Part shown: positions 1 through 11,899 of the stretch, piece by piece
Position numbering within the stretch: position 1 is the first letter of the stretch
Layout of the letters: every line of letters begins with the position of its first letter
Assembly: GCF_000283155.1 (NCBI RefSeq)
Contig: NW_004454193.1
Span: forward strand, 10,273,672 to 10,337,671
DNA: 64,000 nucleotides
Direction of reading: 5' to 3'
Source of the DNA: Ceratotherium simum simum
Taxonomy: Eukaryota; Chordata; Mammalia; Perissodactyla; Rhinocerotidae
The notes under the pieces: model-generated
The model's input: the letters and a program-made list of their open reading frames with translations, nothing else
The model's database searches: none
Told to the model about the DNA's origin: nothing
Position numbers and translations under genes: made by a program

Positions 1-1915
1 AGAAGGTCACAAAGTGAAAAGAAGACATTCCAGGCAGAAGTGGAGAAGGCAAGCAAAGTCATAGGGATGTGAGATACCATCACATTTTATAACACAGTCT
101 CTTAATCCAAACATAATTACTTCATTTATAGAAATTAGGATTGCATCTGTATCAAGAGTCCAATGGCATTTTTTACAGAAGCAGAAAAAACACTCTTGAA
201 GTTTACATGGAAGCACAAAAGACCCTGAATAGCCAAAGAAATCCTGAGCAAGAAGAACAAAGTAAGAGTCAGCACACTTCCTGATTTCAAGCTATACTGT
301 AAAGCTATAGTCATCAAAACAGTACGGTACTGGCATAGAAACAGACAAATATACCAGCAGAACAGAATCGAGAACTCAGAAATAAACCCAAGCATATGTG
401 GTCAACTAATATTTGACAAGGCAGCCAAGAATACTCCATGGAGAAAAGATAGTCTTTTCAATAAGTGGTGCTGGGATAAGTGGATCTTCACTTGTAAAAG
501 AATGAAACTGGACCCATAACTTACACCACTCACAACAATTAACTCAAAAAGGATGAAAGACTTAAATGTAAGACCTGAAACCATGAAACTCCTAGAAGAA
601 AACATGAGAATAAAGCTCCTTGACATGGATCTTCATAATGATTTTTTGGATATGACACCTAAAACACAAGTAACAAAATAAAAAATCAACAAGAGGGACT
701 ACATCAAACTAAAAAGCTTCTGCAAAGCAAAAGAAACTATCAACAAAGTGAAAAGACAACCCGTGGATTGGGAAAAAATATTTGCAAGCCGTATATCTGA
801 TAAGGAGTTAATATCCGAAATATATAAAGAACTCATACAACTCAATAGCAAAAAACAAATAATCCAATTAAAAAATAGGCAAAGGACCTGAATAGACATT
901 TCTCCAAAGAAGATATATGAAAAACCAACGGCTACATGAAAAGATGATCAACATCAGTAGTCATTAGGGAAATGCAAATTAAAACCAGAATGAGATATCA
1001 CCTCATGGCTGTTAGAATGGCCATCATCAAAAAGACAAGAGATGACAAATGTTGGCATGGATGTGGAGAAAACGGAAGCCTTGTGCACTATTGGTGGGTT
1101 TGTAAATTGGTACAGCCACTATGGAAAACAGTATGGAGGACCCTCAAAAAATTAAAAACAGGACTACCATATGATCTAGCAATTCCATGACTAGGAATAT
1201 ATCCAAAGGAAATAAAAAGACTAACTTGAAAAGATATCTACACCCCCATGTTCATAGCAGCATTATTTACAATAGCCAAGACACAGAAACAACCTAAGTG
1301 TCTATTGATGGATGAATGGCTAAAGAAGTTGTGGTATATATCTATATATACACAATGGAATATTATTCAGCCGTAAAAAAACAAGGAAATCCTACCATTT
1401 GTAACAACATGGATGGACCTTGAAGGCATTATGCTAAGTGAAATAAGTCATACAGAGAAAGACCAATACTGTCTGATCTGACACGTGGAATCTAAAAAAT
1501 AACAAAAACCAAAACAAAAACAAACTAATAGAAAAAGAGATCAGATTTGTAGTTACCAGAGATGGAGTGTGGGGGGAGGGAGATTTGGAGGAAGGTGGTC
1601 AAAAGATACAAACTTCCAGTTATAGGGTAAATAAGTACTAGGGATGTAATGTACATGATGATAATAGCTAAAACTGCTGTATGATATGTAGGAAAGTTGT
1701 TAAGAGAGTCAATCCTAGAAGTTCTCATTGCAAGGAGAAAATTTTTTTCCTTTTTTCTTTCTTTTCTTTTTATTGTATCTAAAGGAGAAGATGGATGTTA
1801 GCTGAATCTATTGTGGTAATCATTTCACATTATGCAAATCAAACCATCATGCTGTATGTCTCAAATGTATACAGTGATGCATGTCAATTATTTCTCAATA
1901 AAACTGGAAAAAGTG
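1..1915 (+). mobile_element. L1 LINE, 3' part of ORF2 plus 3'UTR
   Basis: Non-LTR retrotransposon copy entering from the left edge of the window. The stretch 230-1480 is the degraded C-terminal part of ORF2, the L1 endonuclease/reverse-transcriptase protein; the catalytic domains would lie upstream of the window. A short open piece at 972-1190 still reads the cysteine-containing C-terminal segment (CWHGCGENGS, then KLVQPLWKTVWR). Stops and frame changes elsewhere make it a dead copy. From about 1480 comes the purine-rich 3'UTR with a G-rich patch near 1570, then AATAAA at 1897-1902 and a short A-rich end. Pattern matches the L1MA/L1MB age class. The right edge is set where the AATAAA tail stops. 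Confidence 0.9.
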
Positions 1916-2189
1916 ATTGCAACATCATTTTTAAAAAGTTGGGATTGCAACCTTGTGGGTATATTTCCTGGTGTGTTTTATGTGTTGAGTTCACTATTGG
2001 TTTTGGCCATGGATTTATCATATCCAAATGCTAAGAAAGTCCAAACATTGCATCAATCATTTTTTCATCTTCGCTTCCAATACACAACCACTAACAAACC
2101 CATCCTACCTCATTGTATAATGCTGCCATCCAACATTTAATAAGTCCATAGTATGTTTATGCATGATATTTGATTGCATATATTTCAAA
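1916..2189. other. Unique AT-rich DNA
   Basis: No repeat family, long reading frame or structured motif recognised between the L1 tail and the next MIR. Confidence 0.5.
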
Positions 2190-2335
2190 AAACTTTTGCA
2201 ATTACTCTATACAGTAGATACCATGTTTTATTCAAGAGAAGAACTTAAAGCTCGGAGAGGTGATATGAAAAGCTGAAGACCAAACAGCTAGTGGCAGAGC
2301 CAGGATTTGAATCCAGCCATATGGCTTCACAGCGA
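2190..2335 (-). repeat. MIR SINE fragment
   Basis: Ancient mammalian tRNA-derived SINE in reverse orientation. The diagnostic core is 'gcagagccaggatttgaatc' near 2295, the reverse complement of the MIR B-box region, preceded by a diverged version of the reversed MIR tail. Edges are approximate. Confidence 0.65.
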
Positions 2336-2345
2336 ATATTCTTAT

Positions 2346-3307
2346 TTATTGCACCATTGTTTGTGATGTAGCGACAACTTTGAACACAAAATATGGAAAA
2401 TCTATAGCCTTTTCTCCCCATCTGAACTTGAGTTCTTCTTTTTCTGTTATCTTATTATACCTTTGTTCTCCAAGCCCCCTATCCTCACTGTCCCCCCACC
2501 CAGACTAGTAGAGACCCATTTTTGGGGGGGATTAGAGACAAATGTTCCAAAATACATTGGGATAAATGTTTGCTTTTTTCTCATGGGATTACTGACGTAC
2601 ATTTTCCTTTTCCAATGAACTCTTTCTGGAATTCTGATGCTTATACAAAGAGGAAATTCTCCTATTTTTGTTGTGAATACTTGTTCCTCTCTTTAGGTCT
2701 TTTGAGTGGTCTAATATATAGAAGCTCTCTTCCTCATTGCAGTGTGGTACCACCCGAAGGTATACCAAGAAGAAGGAATAAGATAGGGGACAAAAATATC
2801 ATCTTTACTATGAATGCAAGCTGATATTAAAGAATATAGCTAATATCTCTAGGTAGAATGTCCTTCAAATCGTGAAACTTAAAATTAAACAAATTTATCA
2901 TCCAGTCCCACACCACACTGGTCTGAGACAAACCCCAACCCCATAAGGGCACAGTACAATACACGATTTCTGCGGGGAGCTGGAGCCCAGAAGGAAGAGA
3001 GGAAAGAGCAAGGGGATAAATTATGCACACATAGTCTGTCTTTCCAAACTCCCAAATCAAGTGTGTCCTCCTTATCCACAAGAGAAGGACCCAGTCAAGG
3101 AGAGCAAGGATAGGAGAGAAGCCAGTGGAGCTCCCAACACATGGAACAAAACTTCTGGAGTGGGGAAGAACCACCTTTCCATCCAACAATCACATATTGT
3201 TAAAATAGGATAAAGATTAAATTGTGAGATGGGTCAAATAAAACACACGGATATCACCAATGAAAAGACAACATAAAATTAAAGTAAAGAAAGTGCCATA
3301 TAAAAAA
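2346..3307. other. Unique DNA, no gene recognised
   Basis: A 120-codon open frame on the minus strand (2827-3189) lies here. It has no recognisable domain, no signal-peptide logic and no flanking splice or promoter pattern that I can defend, so it is not called as a gene. The block 2900-3190 is less AT-rich than its surroundings and may be an old unclassified repeat. Confidence 0.4.
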
Positions 3308-3513
3308 GATTTTTTTTTTTTTTTTTTTTTTTTTTGCTGAGGAAGATTTGCCCTGAGCTAACATCTGTGCCGATCTTCTTTTATTTTGTATGTGGGTCGC
3401 TGCCACAGCATGGCCACCAACGAGTGGTGCAGGTCCACCACTGGGAACCAAACCCAGGCCACTGAAGCAGAGCACGAGCACACCAAATAACCACTAAGCC
3501 ACTGGGTTGGCCC
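3308..3513 (-). mobile_element. ERE SINE (short-tail variant)
   Basis: Equine/perissodactyl tRNA-derived SINE. Read on the minus strand it starts GGCCAACCCAGTGGCTTAGT, carries a degraded B box, and ends in the oligo-A run seen here as about 25 T from 3310. This copy has the single-tail form with a 'gtatgtgggtcgctgccaca' body and is diverged (few CpG left), so it is among the older EREs here. Possible weak target duplication of A-rich sequence on both sides. Confidence 0.9.
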
Positions 3514-4335
3514 TAAAATAGTTATTTTTTAAGTGAAAAATGAAGGACTTTTCTTTAATCCGGGGTCTTTTCCCTTGAGACAGATAAAAGTGGTAAGTAA
3601 ATTTACTATTTTTTACTGTCTGGTCAGAGTTTTTATAAACTGAAATTGTACAATCTGGCCAAAACATCTCAGGTCAGGAGAGCATTGGAAATAATTCCTT
3701 GGATGCTTTGGTTAAATATTTGAAAGATAATAGTGTTATGATTTGTCCTCAACTGCTCAACAGAGCACACCTAAAATGTGGAAAAGCACATTATAAAATG
3801 AGGAAAGCACATTATAAGAAAATGTGTCTGTTTTCTTTTGTCCATTGCTTACGATCCCAAAAAAGAGCTGTTGAAAATTGAAGAATACGAAAACAGCCCT
3901 CTTCTTTTGTTGCAGTAGAAAGTTTAAAAAAAAGTTAAGAGGAGAATAAAAGCTGAAAGTTGAGATTTGGCAGACGGTATGATATGATCTGATTTTCAAT
4001 CAATCTCAAAACTGAGAATTTAAACACCTCCATCTGACATCAAGTAGAAATGACCTGTCAGTCACGTGGTCAGTGTTTCTGAGCTCACGATGCCTTGCAA
4101 TAAAAATTATCCTTTCCCTTAGTTTAAGAAGTTTCAGGCAGATCCAACGCTGCTTAGGGAATGTAGGCCTTTACCTCACTCACCAAACACTTTCATTTTT
4201 TGTCCCAGCAGATATGTAATAATAATAATCCCTTCCATTTATGAAATTCTTTCTAATAAAAGAAATAATTTTTTCCACTCAAAAACCTTATTGCATAGAG
4301 AGCTCATTTTTTCTTTTATTTGGTAAGCCAAACAA
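3514..4335. other. Unique DNA with a small tandem duplication
   Basis: A local duplication lies at about 3780-3822, where 'aaagcacattataa' occurs twice 22-23 bases apart. No repeat family or gene seen in the rest. Confidence 0.45.
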
Positions 4336-4339
4336 GTAT

Positions 4340-4585
4340 ATTATGGTAAATAAAAGCTCAGATTTTGAAGTTCTTGGAGTTAAAATTTAAATCTTTGTAG
4401 TCTAACCTCCTGTGTGACCTTGGAGAAATTACTTAACCTCTCTGAGCCTCATTATCCCCATTTTATAGTTCAGGAAATAAATTATGCCTACCCCGTATCG
4501 TTGTTGTGAAGATGAGATGAGACAACACATGTAAAGCACTCCTTGCAGTGGTAAATAGAAACAGTTGGTCAATTTTGGCTTTTAT
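4340..4585 (+). repeat. MIR SINE
   Basis: Recognised by 'cctgtgtgaccttggagaaa' followed by 'ttacttaacctctctgagcc', a central 'ccccattttatag' and the 'catgtaaagcactccttgca' end, in the canonical order of the plus-strand MIR consensus. Confidence 0.85.
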
Positions 4586-4589
4586 TTTC

Positions 4590-4765
4590 ATAAGTGAACA
4601 CCTCTTCTCTCCCAGGCGTTATACTAGGCAGATAATGTCACCTGTTACCGTAAATGGAGATTGAAAGTAAAAAAAAAAATGACTTGTTTTAGGTCACAAG
4701 AGTAGTTAGCGTACAATGATTTATAGTCCAGATTTTTTGGTTCCAGTTTCCACTAGCACAATTTT
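4590..4765 (-). repeat. MIR-like fragment, diverged
   Basis: A possible reverse MIR: 'ccaggcgttatactaggcag' near 4615 and 'taggtcacaagagtagttag' near 4692 occupy the expected spacing of the reversed consensus. Strongly diverged. Confidence 0.4.
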
Positions 4766-5044
4766 CAAGGTGAATACAATGTAAGTGCTTTGCCAAATAG
4801 TACAGCAGTTTGGTACCATAATTTTGGATCACGCTAATAGTGATCAACGGAAGATACTCTCTCTCCTTTCCTGCCCCACCATGATTAAATTTTGAAGAGT
4901 TTACAACAGTGTGTCTTGTTGCAGAGTTATTGATGACACCGGCCATGTGGAAGGAGGTCGGGTGGGAGCACTTCACAGGGCCTCCCTTCTTTATGGGGTC
5001 CACGGGAACAGAATGGAGCCATTCAGCACATCAAATCTGTCAGG
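4766..5044. other. Unique DNA
   Basis: A 104-codon minus-strand open frame (4689-5003) overlaps this stretch and the MIR-like fragment; it shows no domain and is taken as chance. Confidence 0.4.
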
Positions 5045-5155
5045 TAGAAATGAACGTCTCCATTTTATAGATGAATAGACTAAGCCATAGTGTGTGTGAC
5101 TAACTTGCTTAAGATCACAAAGATGCTAATCCCTAGAGGTGTTATCAATGCTGGA
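5045..5155 (-). repeat. MIR SINE fragment
   Basis: Reverse MIR: 'ccattttatagatgaataga' followed by 'aacttgcttaagatcacaaa', the reversed tail and core of MIR. Confidence 0.6.
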
Positions 5156-6185
5156 CAGAGTCATCAATTGTTCTTAAGTAGTATATTATATTTCTAATGT
5201 ACTTTTGTATAAATATACTTTTATGTAGGTATATAGAATTACAAGATTAGTTAAGCTGAGATGTGGGTGTGTTGGCACAACGTTATCTGTTAATTCTCAA
5301 ATGTTCCCAAAGATATTTAGCAAAGAATGTTTTTGGGTGTTAGGCCTCTCAGCTGTGAAATGGCATGGTAGAGTAGACGTTGTAAGATCAGATAAGTTCC
5401 AAATGAGATTCTAGCGCAACGTTTCTATAATTAGTGTAGTCTTAGAATGCCTTGACTTAAACGAGTGATTAATTACCAATCATCAACCTGCAACTATGAT
5501 ATTATAGCAATAGTGAACCTGTGTAGTTTTCAGGCCTCAACTACATTAACTAGTACATTTCTGGTGCCTGGTAACATCTATTACATTGCTTCTTTTTTTG
5601 GATTTTTTTTTTTTTTGGGCATAATTGCAGTATTTTTACTGAATTACTTTTTGAAATGATCATTTATTTAATATCCAGGATATCAATTATTAACAAAACC
5701 ATACATGTTACATGGTCTGATCCTGTCTCCAATTAACTTCACAATATACTTGAACACTAATAACCAAAAAAGAAGACACCCACACATCTGTAACTAACCA
5801 GAGAGCTGGAGTTTTATCCCACTGGTGGGCAGGCTGGAAACCAAGCTTGATACAGCCTTCTTACTTTTATGTACTTTGTTTTCCCAATTGTATAAATGGA
5901 GAGAATGTCAGATCTGTGTCAGAGGGTTTCCCTCTTAAATGCCTCTGAACGTCTGTTTTAAGGGCTCCTTATATTTCAGTTCAATCCTTTCTCTAGATCA
6001 CACAGAAAAAAAAATGTAAAGATGAGAATAGTAAATCGACGGGAAAAGTGCTCAGAAACCATGAGGCCAAGTCTACCTTAAAAACCCTTTGGTCTTTTAG
6101 GCAGGACACAGTTTTGAAGTTCAAGGGCAGAGTCCTTCTGTTAAAAGGTGAATATTTTCAGAGTTAAAGCAACGCTCTTTCATGG
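5156..6185. other. Unique AT-rich DNA
   Basis: No family recognised. Contains several short T runs (near 5605) and no credible exon. Confidence 0.45.
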
Positions 6186-6210
6186 TTTTTTTTTTTTTTT
6201 TTTTTTTTTT
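6186..6210. repeat. Poly-T tract (25 nt)
   Basis: Uninterrupted run of T. The flanking 'aatagctctgcaaagc' is not an ERE body, so this is a homopolymer and not a SINE tail that I can assign. Confidence 0.9.
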
Positions 6211-7824
6211 AATAGCTCTGCAAAGCTCCAAAGGCCCTGAAGAGGAAATAAAGGGCTGCCCTTCTCTTCCTCATTTGTCATTTTGTTTTTCCTTGTTAAT
6301 GAGGTGGAGCTACAGCTGAGGGTATGATTATAAACTCTTTGTGGTGCCGCATTAGAGGACGGACCCCACTTTCAGGGAGCAGTTGTCCTGAAATGTGGGC
6401 GACCACCGATTTCAAGGTGTAGCCTGAGCTGGCCAGCTCAGGACTGAGGACGTCTGTGTTACTCACATCCTTAGAACAGCAAAGGCGGAAATACGGCCAG
6501 GGCAAAGGTGCGGAGTCAGAAGGGGATACAAATTTGCCCTTCTGACAAATTCTCCTGCTCTGAAAGTCATCAGGAGGTACTCATGAGAGGTGACATTATG
6601 ATTTCTTGCTCCAAGAGTACAATTGAAGCAAAAACTCTAGGAACAGAAATTGAACTTCAGACACAGTTTTTAAAAAAGAAAAACCTAAGGACATACCAAA
6701 GAGGACTGTTTGATAGTCTCTCTCTCTCTGGCAAAATTACCCCTAAGGTAATGCTTATATGATTCTTTGGCCCAAGGGGAAATAGAAGACTAATACAGAG
6801 GAAAAACTATTACGAAAGGATCAGGTTGAGTGGAAGGAGAGGTTGGGGGATGGAGAGAAGAACTAAAATCCAGCTCAAAATGTTGTTGTACAATTAAATC
6901 AAGTAAACATACAAAAGGACATTTGTAATATATTCCGGAGTGGAAAAAGTGTGTGGATCCACCTTTTTTGCACGCGTATATACACACATGTAGACACATT
7001 CATGGACACACGCACATATCAAATTCCTTCAATGACTATACTGCGGAGTGAGGATAGGAGGTGAGTCAAGGAGAAAACTTTCCTTTTTTTACTGGCGTTG
7101 TTTAAATTTTTTCAAAGTGTAAATGCCAAATTTTCAGTAGAGCAAAAGTTTTTAAATACAACACGTGGGAAGACACTGGGATATATTTAAAAAGAAATAA
7201 AGTTTGTTCTCTTTAGTTCAACGTGGCGAATAAAACCTTCATCATCTTCTCTATAAAGTGTGAACTCAAAGGGGGCAGGACTCTCTTTAAAAATTTTGAA
7301 TTCCCAGTATCTACAGCTTAGCCTGGCGAGGATAGAATCTCAGAAATTTTTTGTAGAATGAATAGAATGAGGAATGAACAAATGAAAGGAAATAACTGAA
7401 TAGCTGAATGTGCTAAGTGTAGTCTTACCACCGAGATCCTTCCATTCATTTCTCTTTGGGGACACTGATTCAGCAGGGAGGACAACGAGAGCTGTCCTGG
7501 AGCAGCAGAGTCATCTCTCTGCCCAGTGACAACCCTTTGATTGAACGTCCAGCAGTTGGAGGTAGAGAGAAAAACAGGGAGGTTTTTGTGAGTAGCCAGC
7601 ATTGGAATCTAGGGAGCAAAATAGATCCCAATCACTTTCATCAATTTCATTAATAAATTGGATAACTCACAGATATTATCAAAATAGATCCCCTATCTAA
7701 AGTTGAGAAGGAGGAGGTATAGAATATGATAACTTTAATACTATAAAAATTATTACTTAATAGAAATATTTGAACATTAAGTGATGAAATGAGAGTAATT
7801 TCCTCCAGGAAAAAGTGGAGCTAA
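6211..7824. other. Unique DNA with a CpG-bearing patch at 6300-6530
   Basis: The patch at 6300-6530 is richer in G+C and CpG than the rest of the neighbourhood and matches no repeat I know. From 6780 to 7160 the sequence has the purine-rich look of an old LINE 3'UTR, but I cannot place it in a family. A Z-like alternating purine/pyrimidine stretch lies near 6970-7020. Confidence 0.4.
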
Positions 7825-7975
7825 TTTGTATTAAGTGCATAGTAGATGCCAGCCTAGTTTTTGATACTTTACATGAGCTGGGCACTAGCGGGTTTTTGTT
7901 GTTTTTTAATACAGATGAGGAATTTGAGGGCAAAGTAATTAAACACATCACAGGACTATAATTCGAAGTGCAATA
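7825..7975 (-). repeat. MIR SINE
   Basis: Reverse MIR: 'tattaagtgcatagtagatg', then a 'gatactttacatgagctggg' segment, then 'acagatgaggaatttgaggg' and 'attaaacacatcacaggact'. Confidence 0.65.
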
Positions 7976-8174
7976 TTTTTATCCTCATCTCTAGCTGTGA
8001 TGAGAACAAGAAAAGTATCTCTTGTGTGGAGGGGAGGAGAACAGAGAATGGAGAATAGAATTTCCACTATTTCTTAGAGACTAGGGTGAGGTTTTTGTAG
8101 AGATGGATACTCTCAAAAGCATTTGCACTGTGAGAACCTGGATTTCCATCTTGGCATTCCCGTCTACTGGTCTA

Positions 8175-8204
8175 GTGTGTGTGGGCGCGCGTGTGTGTGT
8201 GTGT
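8175..8204. repeat. (GT)n microsatellite with GC core
   Basis: Alternating GT interrupted by 'gggcgcgc' at 8182-8189. Alternating purine/pyrimidine throughout the right half. Confidence 0.9.
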
Positions 8205-8214
8205 CTAATATGTA

Positions 8215-8520
8215 CGGGTTAGGTTCTCTGGAAAACAAGACAAGACAGAGGAAGGAGTACAAAAGGTGTTTTAAGGAGTGACACCTGGAGCTCCAGAACA
8301 GAGATTAGACATGGCTAGACCATTATACCACTGCTTTGCTCAGGCGTTGGCGAGGGGATGCCTCTTCTGGGGATGCTCCCAGAAGAGTGGGACTTTGACC
8401 TAAAGCTGATATGACCTTGATGAATCTAAGAGCTAGAGGCTGCCGGCTAATCACAGTGCTTGCACCCAGGCAATGAGTTCTTTCTTGAAGTGGGACTTGA
8501 GCAACATATCTCCAATTCTC
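8215..8520. repeat. Old interspersed repeat, family uncertain
   Basis: Opens with 'ggttaggttctctggaaaac', a phrase found in a common class of old mammalian repeats, followed by an A/G-rich segment and a GC-richer body. Related-looking openings occur near 15655, 32155 and 61935. I cannot name the family or fix the ends. Confidence 0.3.
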
Positions 8521-9237
8521 ATTTCTGACTAGTGTATTTGGATCTCCTGGTATATTTGTTGATCAATTCTTGAAAACATGAAAATATATAATGTTTTTTT
8601 CATCTTTATGCAACAAGCTTAAATGATAAATGGATATATCCAGATTTTGAAGGAAATCCTAAAATAAAGCCAATATCTCATCTGGAAGAGTGATTTTAAT
8701 AGTTTCACCCCTCTTTGGTTATTCTGTGTATTTTTACATTACTGAATCATTGGACTGCAAATGCCAACTCTTGAAACATTTTTCAGCTGTAAACTCCTCA
8801 TAAAATTTTAATTTAAGTAATATAGTTAGAGTATCTATTAGCATTTTTATGTTAATCAATATACAAATTTAATTTCTACACGAATATATATTTATACAGA
8901 TGTCCTAGACATGATGCCAACCATGATTTAACTCACGGTTTTGAAAAGTGGAAGAGGGAATAATTTGGTTAATTAGTTAATTTATTTAGTTAGTTATTTT
9001 TTGTAAAGAACTCCTGGCTCTGAGATAAATAAAATCCAAACCGAATATTGAAGAAGGATAAGAGAAGATCACCAGATGAATGAAGGAGCAAGAGAACTCC
9101 AGAAAGAGAATTAATTACATCGAAGTAGCAAAGAATAGCATGTGTGATCTCCTTGAGAGGAGAGAAGTTTGCGTCAGGAGACTGTGGAAAGCTAAGTGGA
9201 CCTGGACTGCATAGGGGCCAATACCCAGGGCAATAGT
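8521..9237. other. Unique AT-rich DNA
   Basis: Includes a TTAATTAGTTAATTTA-type tract near 8970-9000. No repeat family or gene recognised. Confidence 0.45.
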
Positions 9238-9455
9238 AATCAGCAGTTAAGAGTAGGGCCTCTTACCTGGACTCAAATCCATGTTCTGTCATTTTCCAAC
9301 TAACAAAGATGACTTTGGACAATTCCTCTACCTTCAGTTTCCTCATCTGTAAAATGGGAGTGATAGTATCTATTTTAAATATTGAATGATATGATGACTG
9401 CAAAGTACTTATCCCAGTGCATGGCATGTGGTAAATACTCATCATTAGATAGTTT
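9238..9455 (+). repeat. MIR SINE
   Basis: Near-complete order of the plus-strand MIR: 'cttacctggactcaaatcca' (B box), then 'ctttggacaattcc', 'tcagtttcctcatctgtaaa', and the 'atggcatgtggtaaatactc' end. Confidence 0.9.
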
Positions 9456-10190
9456 TTAAAAATCAAGATATGCATATCATTAATATTATAATTATTTTAT
9501 ATTTCAGTATTTTTTAAATCACTTTACAGTATGCATTAAGCACTCAATATACATTACATCCTTAAATACTAAAGGTATCTCCACTTTATCCAAGACTCTG
9601 TCCTATATGATGGGGTTTCACGGCAGTCTGCAATCTGAACAGTGGAAGAGAGCTTCAGAAATGTGGCTTTAGTACTGGAAGCTGATTCTGTGGTACTAAT
9701 TAGATATGCAGATGGATGCATATCGAATGTCTCCACAACACTCATTGCTTTAGATTGCTTTCACAACACCCGCTAGAGGAGTAGTCTTCACCTGACTGTT
9801 TATTGTATTTCCTTTCCTATAAGTTAGTGAAAAGCCTATGGCTATAATCTTTAGGTAGTTAAAAGAAATAAACAATTCAAATGAGGTCTTTGGTTTATGT
9901 TTGTTTTCCTCTCTCTCTGATAATTAGGGGTGAATCATCCCTTAGATTTATTCTCAAATGGGAAATGCCCGTAAAACTAGCAAGACACGAATAGCCAATT
10001 AGGAGGGCACTAGATGGCAAGTTTTTGCCAATCACACTTTACTCTTCCCTTACCCTCCTCTAGCTACCCACCCCCATTCAAATTTAATCTGGAATATGTG
10101 GTTATTTATCTGTTATTTCATGAGTGTTGATTCTCAGAAATTGCAAGATATTGGTGAATAAGGCCATTACAAAATAGTGGGGCTGCTTAG
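9456..10190. other. Unique DNA
   Basis: Possibly a scrap of reversed MIR near 9525-9590; otherwise no recognised element. Nothing gene-like. Confidence 0.4.
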
Positions 10191-10261
10191 TTTGTGGTTC
10201 CCCACTGTCAGTCTGCTGCTGCTCTAATCTGTCTCCAGTGCCACTGACAGGGTGACTCTTC

Positions 10262-10273
10262 AAGAATGCAAAT
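10262..10273 (+). repeat. Target-site duplication, left copy
   Basis: AAGAATGCAAAT, identical to 10733-10744, brackets the L1 at 10274-10732. Confidence 0.9.
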
Positions 10274-10323
10274 TGGAAGCAACCTAAGTGCCCATCAATA
10301 GACAAATGGATAAAGAAGATGTG

Positions 10324-10355
<32 letters not shown>

Positions 10356-10732
10356 GTATACATACAATGGAATACTACTCAACCATTAAAGAAGATGAAA
10401 TCGTGCCATTTGTCACAACATGGATGGACCTTGGGGGTATTGTGCTAAGTGAAATAAGTCAAACAGAGAAAAACTAATATCGTATGATTTCCCTCATATG
10501 TGGAAGATAAAGAAACACATAGATACAGAGAACAGATTGGTGGTTACCAAAGGGGAAGGAGGTGGGGGGAGGGCAAAAGGGGTAAAGGGGCAGATATGTA
10601 TGGTGATGGATGGAAACTAGACATTTGGTGATGGACATGATGCACTCTATACAGAAGCCGAAATATAATGAGGTACACCTGGAATTTACAGTGTTAGACA
10701 CCAATGTGACCTCAATAAAATAAAATTAAAAA
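10274..10732 (+). mobile_element. 5'-truncated L1 inserted in L2
   Basis: Short L1 3' end: the remains of the ORF2 C-terminus ('aagcaacctaagtgcccatc' onward), the untranslated purine-rich G tract near 10560, and 'cctcaataaaataaaattaa' at the end. A perfect 12-bp target duplication AAGAATGCAAAT flanks it. Truncation at the 5' end and an A-rich 3' end are the marks of target-primed reverse transcription. Cleaner sequence and an intact duplication indicate a younger age than the L1 at the left edge of the window. Confidence 0.93.
10322..10356. repeat. (GT)n(TA)n microsatellite inside the L1
   Basis: About nine GT units followed by about nine TA units, at the position where L1 3' ends often carry 'gtggtatatata'. 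It has expanded in place. Confidence 0.85.
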
Positions 10733-10744
10733 AAGAATGCAAAT
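10733..10744 (+). repeat. Target-site duplication, right copy
   Basis: AAGAATGCAAAT, matching 10262-10273 exactly. Confidence 0.9.
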
Positions 10745-11080
10745 CTGATCATGCAGGCCCCTGCTTCAAACCCTTCAGGGGCTCGCTCCACTCTTGCTTT
10801 CCAGATAAAGTTCAATTACCTTAGCACAGTGTTCAAGGAACTTTCGAATTTAATCCCAACTACCGCCAGTCCCGCCTGACTTCCTTTCATATTGCATTCT
10901 TCACTACAGATGGTGTGAACTTCCAGAGGCAGCATGAACTTTCCTGGCCCAGGGCCTTTGCATAACACTGGAATCTCACTTTGTTTGCCCTTTAGTGCTC
11001 ACTTATATTTCAAAACGAACTCAAAGTTGTCACATTTTTCTAAAAACCTTCCTTGATACCCCACCTGACTTGACTAAATT

Positions 11081-11429
11081 TGGATTCTTTTTTCTGTTTC
11101 TATAGATACCTGAGGAAACCTCCTTAACAGTAATTATGAGAACTTACTGGAATATAGTGGCATTCATAATTTGAGACAGAGAAGGAAGAGAAGGTTAAAG
11201 TAGGATTGATATCCAGAATTAGACATAGCAGCCTTGATAAGAAAGAAATAAAGGAAAAATTAAAGATAACATCATAATTGTTCATGAATATTTTGAAGAT
11301 CCAGTGAGAATGACTGCAGAACTTTCTCTTGAACACGCTTGCCCAGCTCTGCCTCACACAACTATTATGGAATAGGTAAAAACAAGCAAGGGGTCTTTGC
11401 TCTGAAAGCATATATAACATAATACTTGA
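11081..11429. other. Unique DNA
   Basis: Part of a 155-codon minus-strand open frame (11124-11591) that continues into the MIR at 11430. No domain seen. Confidence 0.4.
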
Positions 11430-11605
11430 ATAATTGGTCATATTTATTGAGTGGCCTCTTTTCAGACGTTGCTTTTGAGCCTGTGATGAGGAGTAAAATA
11501 TACTCCCCTTAGCAGATGAGAAAGCTGATGTCTGAGTGCAAACTGTGCCGTATCTCAAAGATAGTAAGTGGCAGAGCTGGGAATAAGACACTTTCTACTT
11601 GATCC
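11430..11605 (-). repeat. MIR SINE
   Basis: Reverse MIR: 'catatttattgagtggcctc', then 'cagatgagaaagctgatgtc', then 'tagtaagtggcagagctggg'. Confidence 0.75.
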
Positions 11606-11899
11606 CAATGCCTATGGTGGGTACAAGGATAAAATTGAAAGCATCTAGTGAATCAACAAAGATGAGGTTGGCTGAGATGAAAAACTCCAGTGTGGTTTGA
11701 TAGACCTGCAATGTTTAGCATAACCTGCTCCACTGTCTAGACCAAACCTAAGGGGCAAATAGGCTGACCTGATATATCTTTAAATGTCCTGATTATTATA
11801 CAATTCTAACGACCATTGGGAGACTATATCTCATCGGAGGGAATGGCGGAGGGATCTCTGTACTAACATAACATATTTCAATTGTCTTTTCATTTGTGG

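Larger units (their letters stand above)
10191..11080 (+). repeat. L2 LINE 3' region, split by an L1
   Basis: The L2 consensus runs up to the L1 at 10274 and resumes at 10745 with 'ctgatcatgcaggcccctgc', then 'ttcaaacccttcaggggctc', 'agataaagttcaattacctt', and 'ggcccagggcctttgcataa' near 10950. Order and strand are those of the L2 ORF2 end and 3'UTR. It is an ancient, inactive copy. Confidence 0.8.

Noticed and set aside
972..1190. 72-codon frame as an independent gene
   Set aside because: It is the C-terminal remnant of L1 ORF2, not a separate gene.
2827..3189. 120-codon open frame on the minus strand
   Set aside because: No domain, no splice or promoter setting; one of many frames of this size expected in 64 kb.
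11124..11591. 155-codon open frame on the minus strand
   Set aside because: It passes through a MIR and unique AT-rich DNA; the product has no domain or family likeness.
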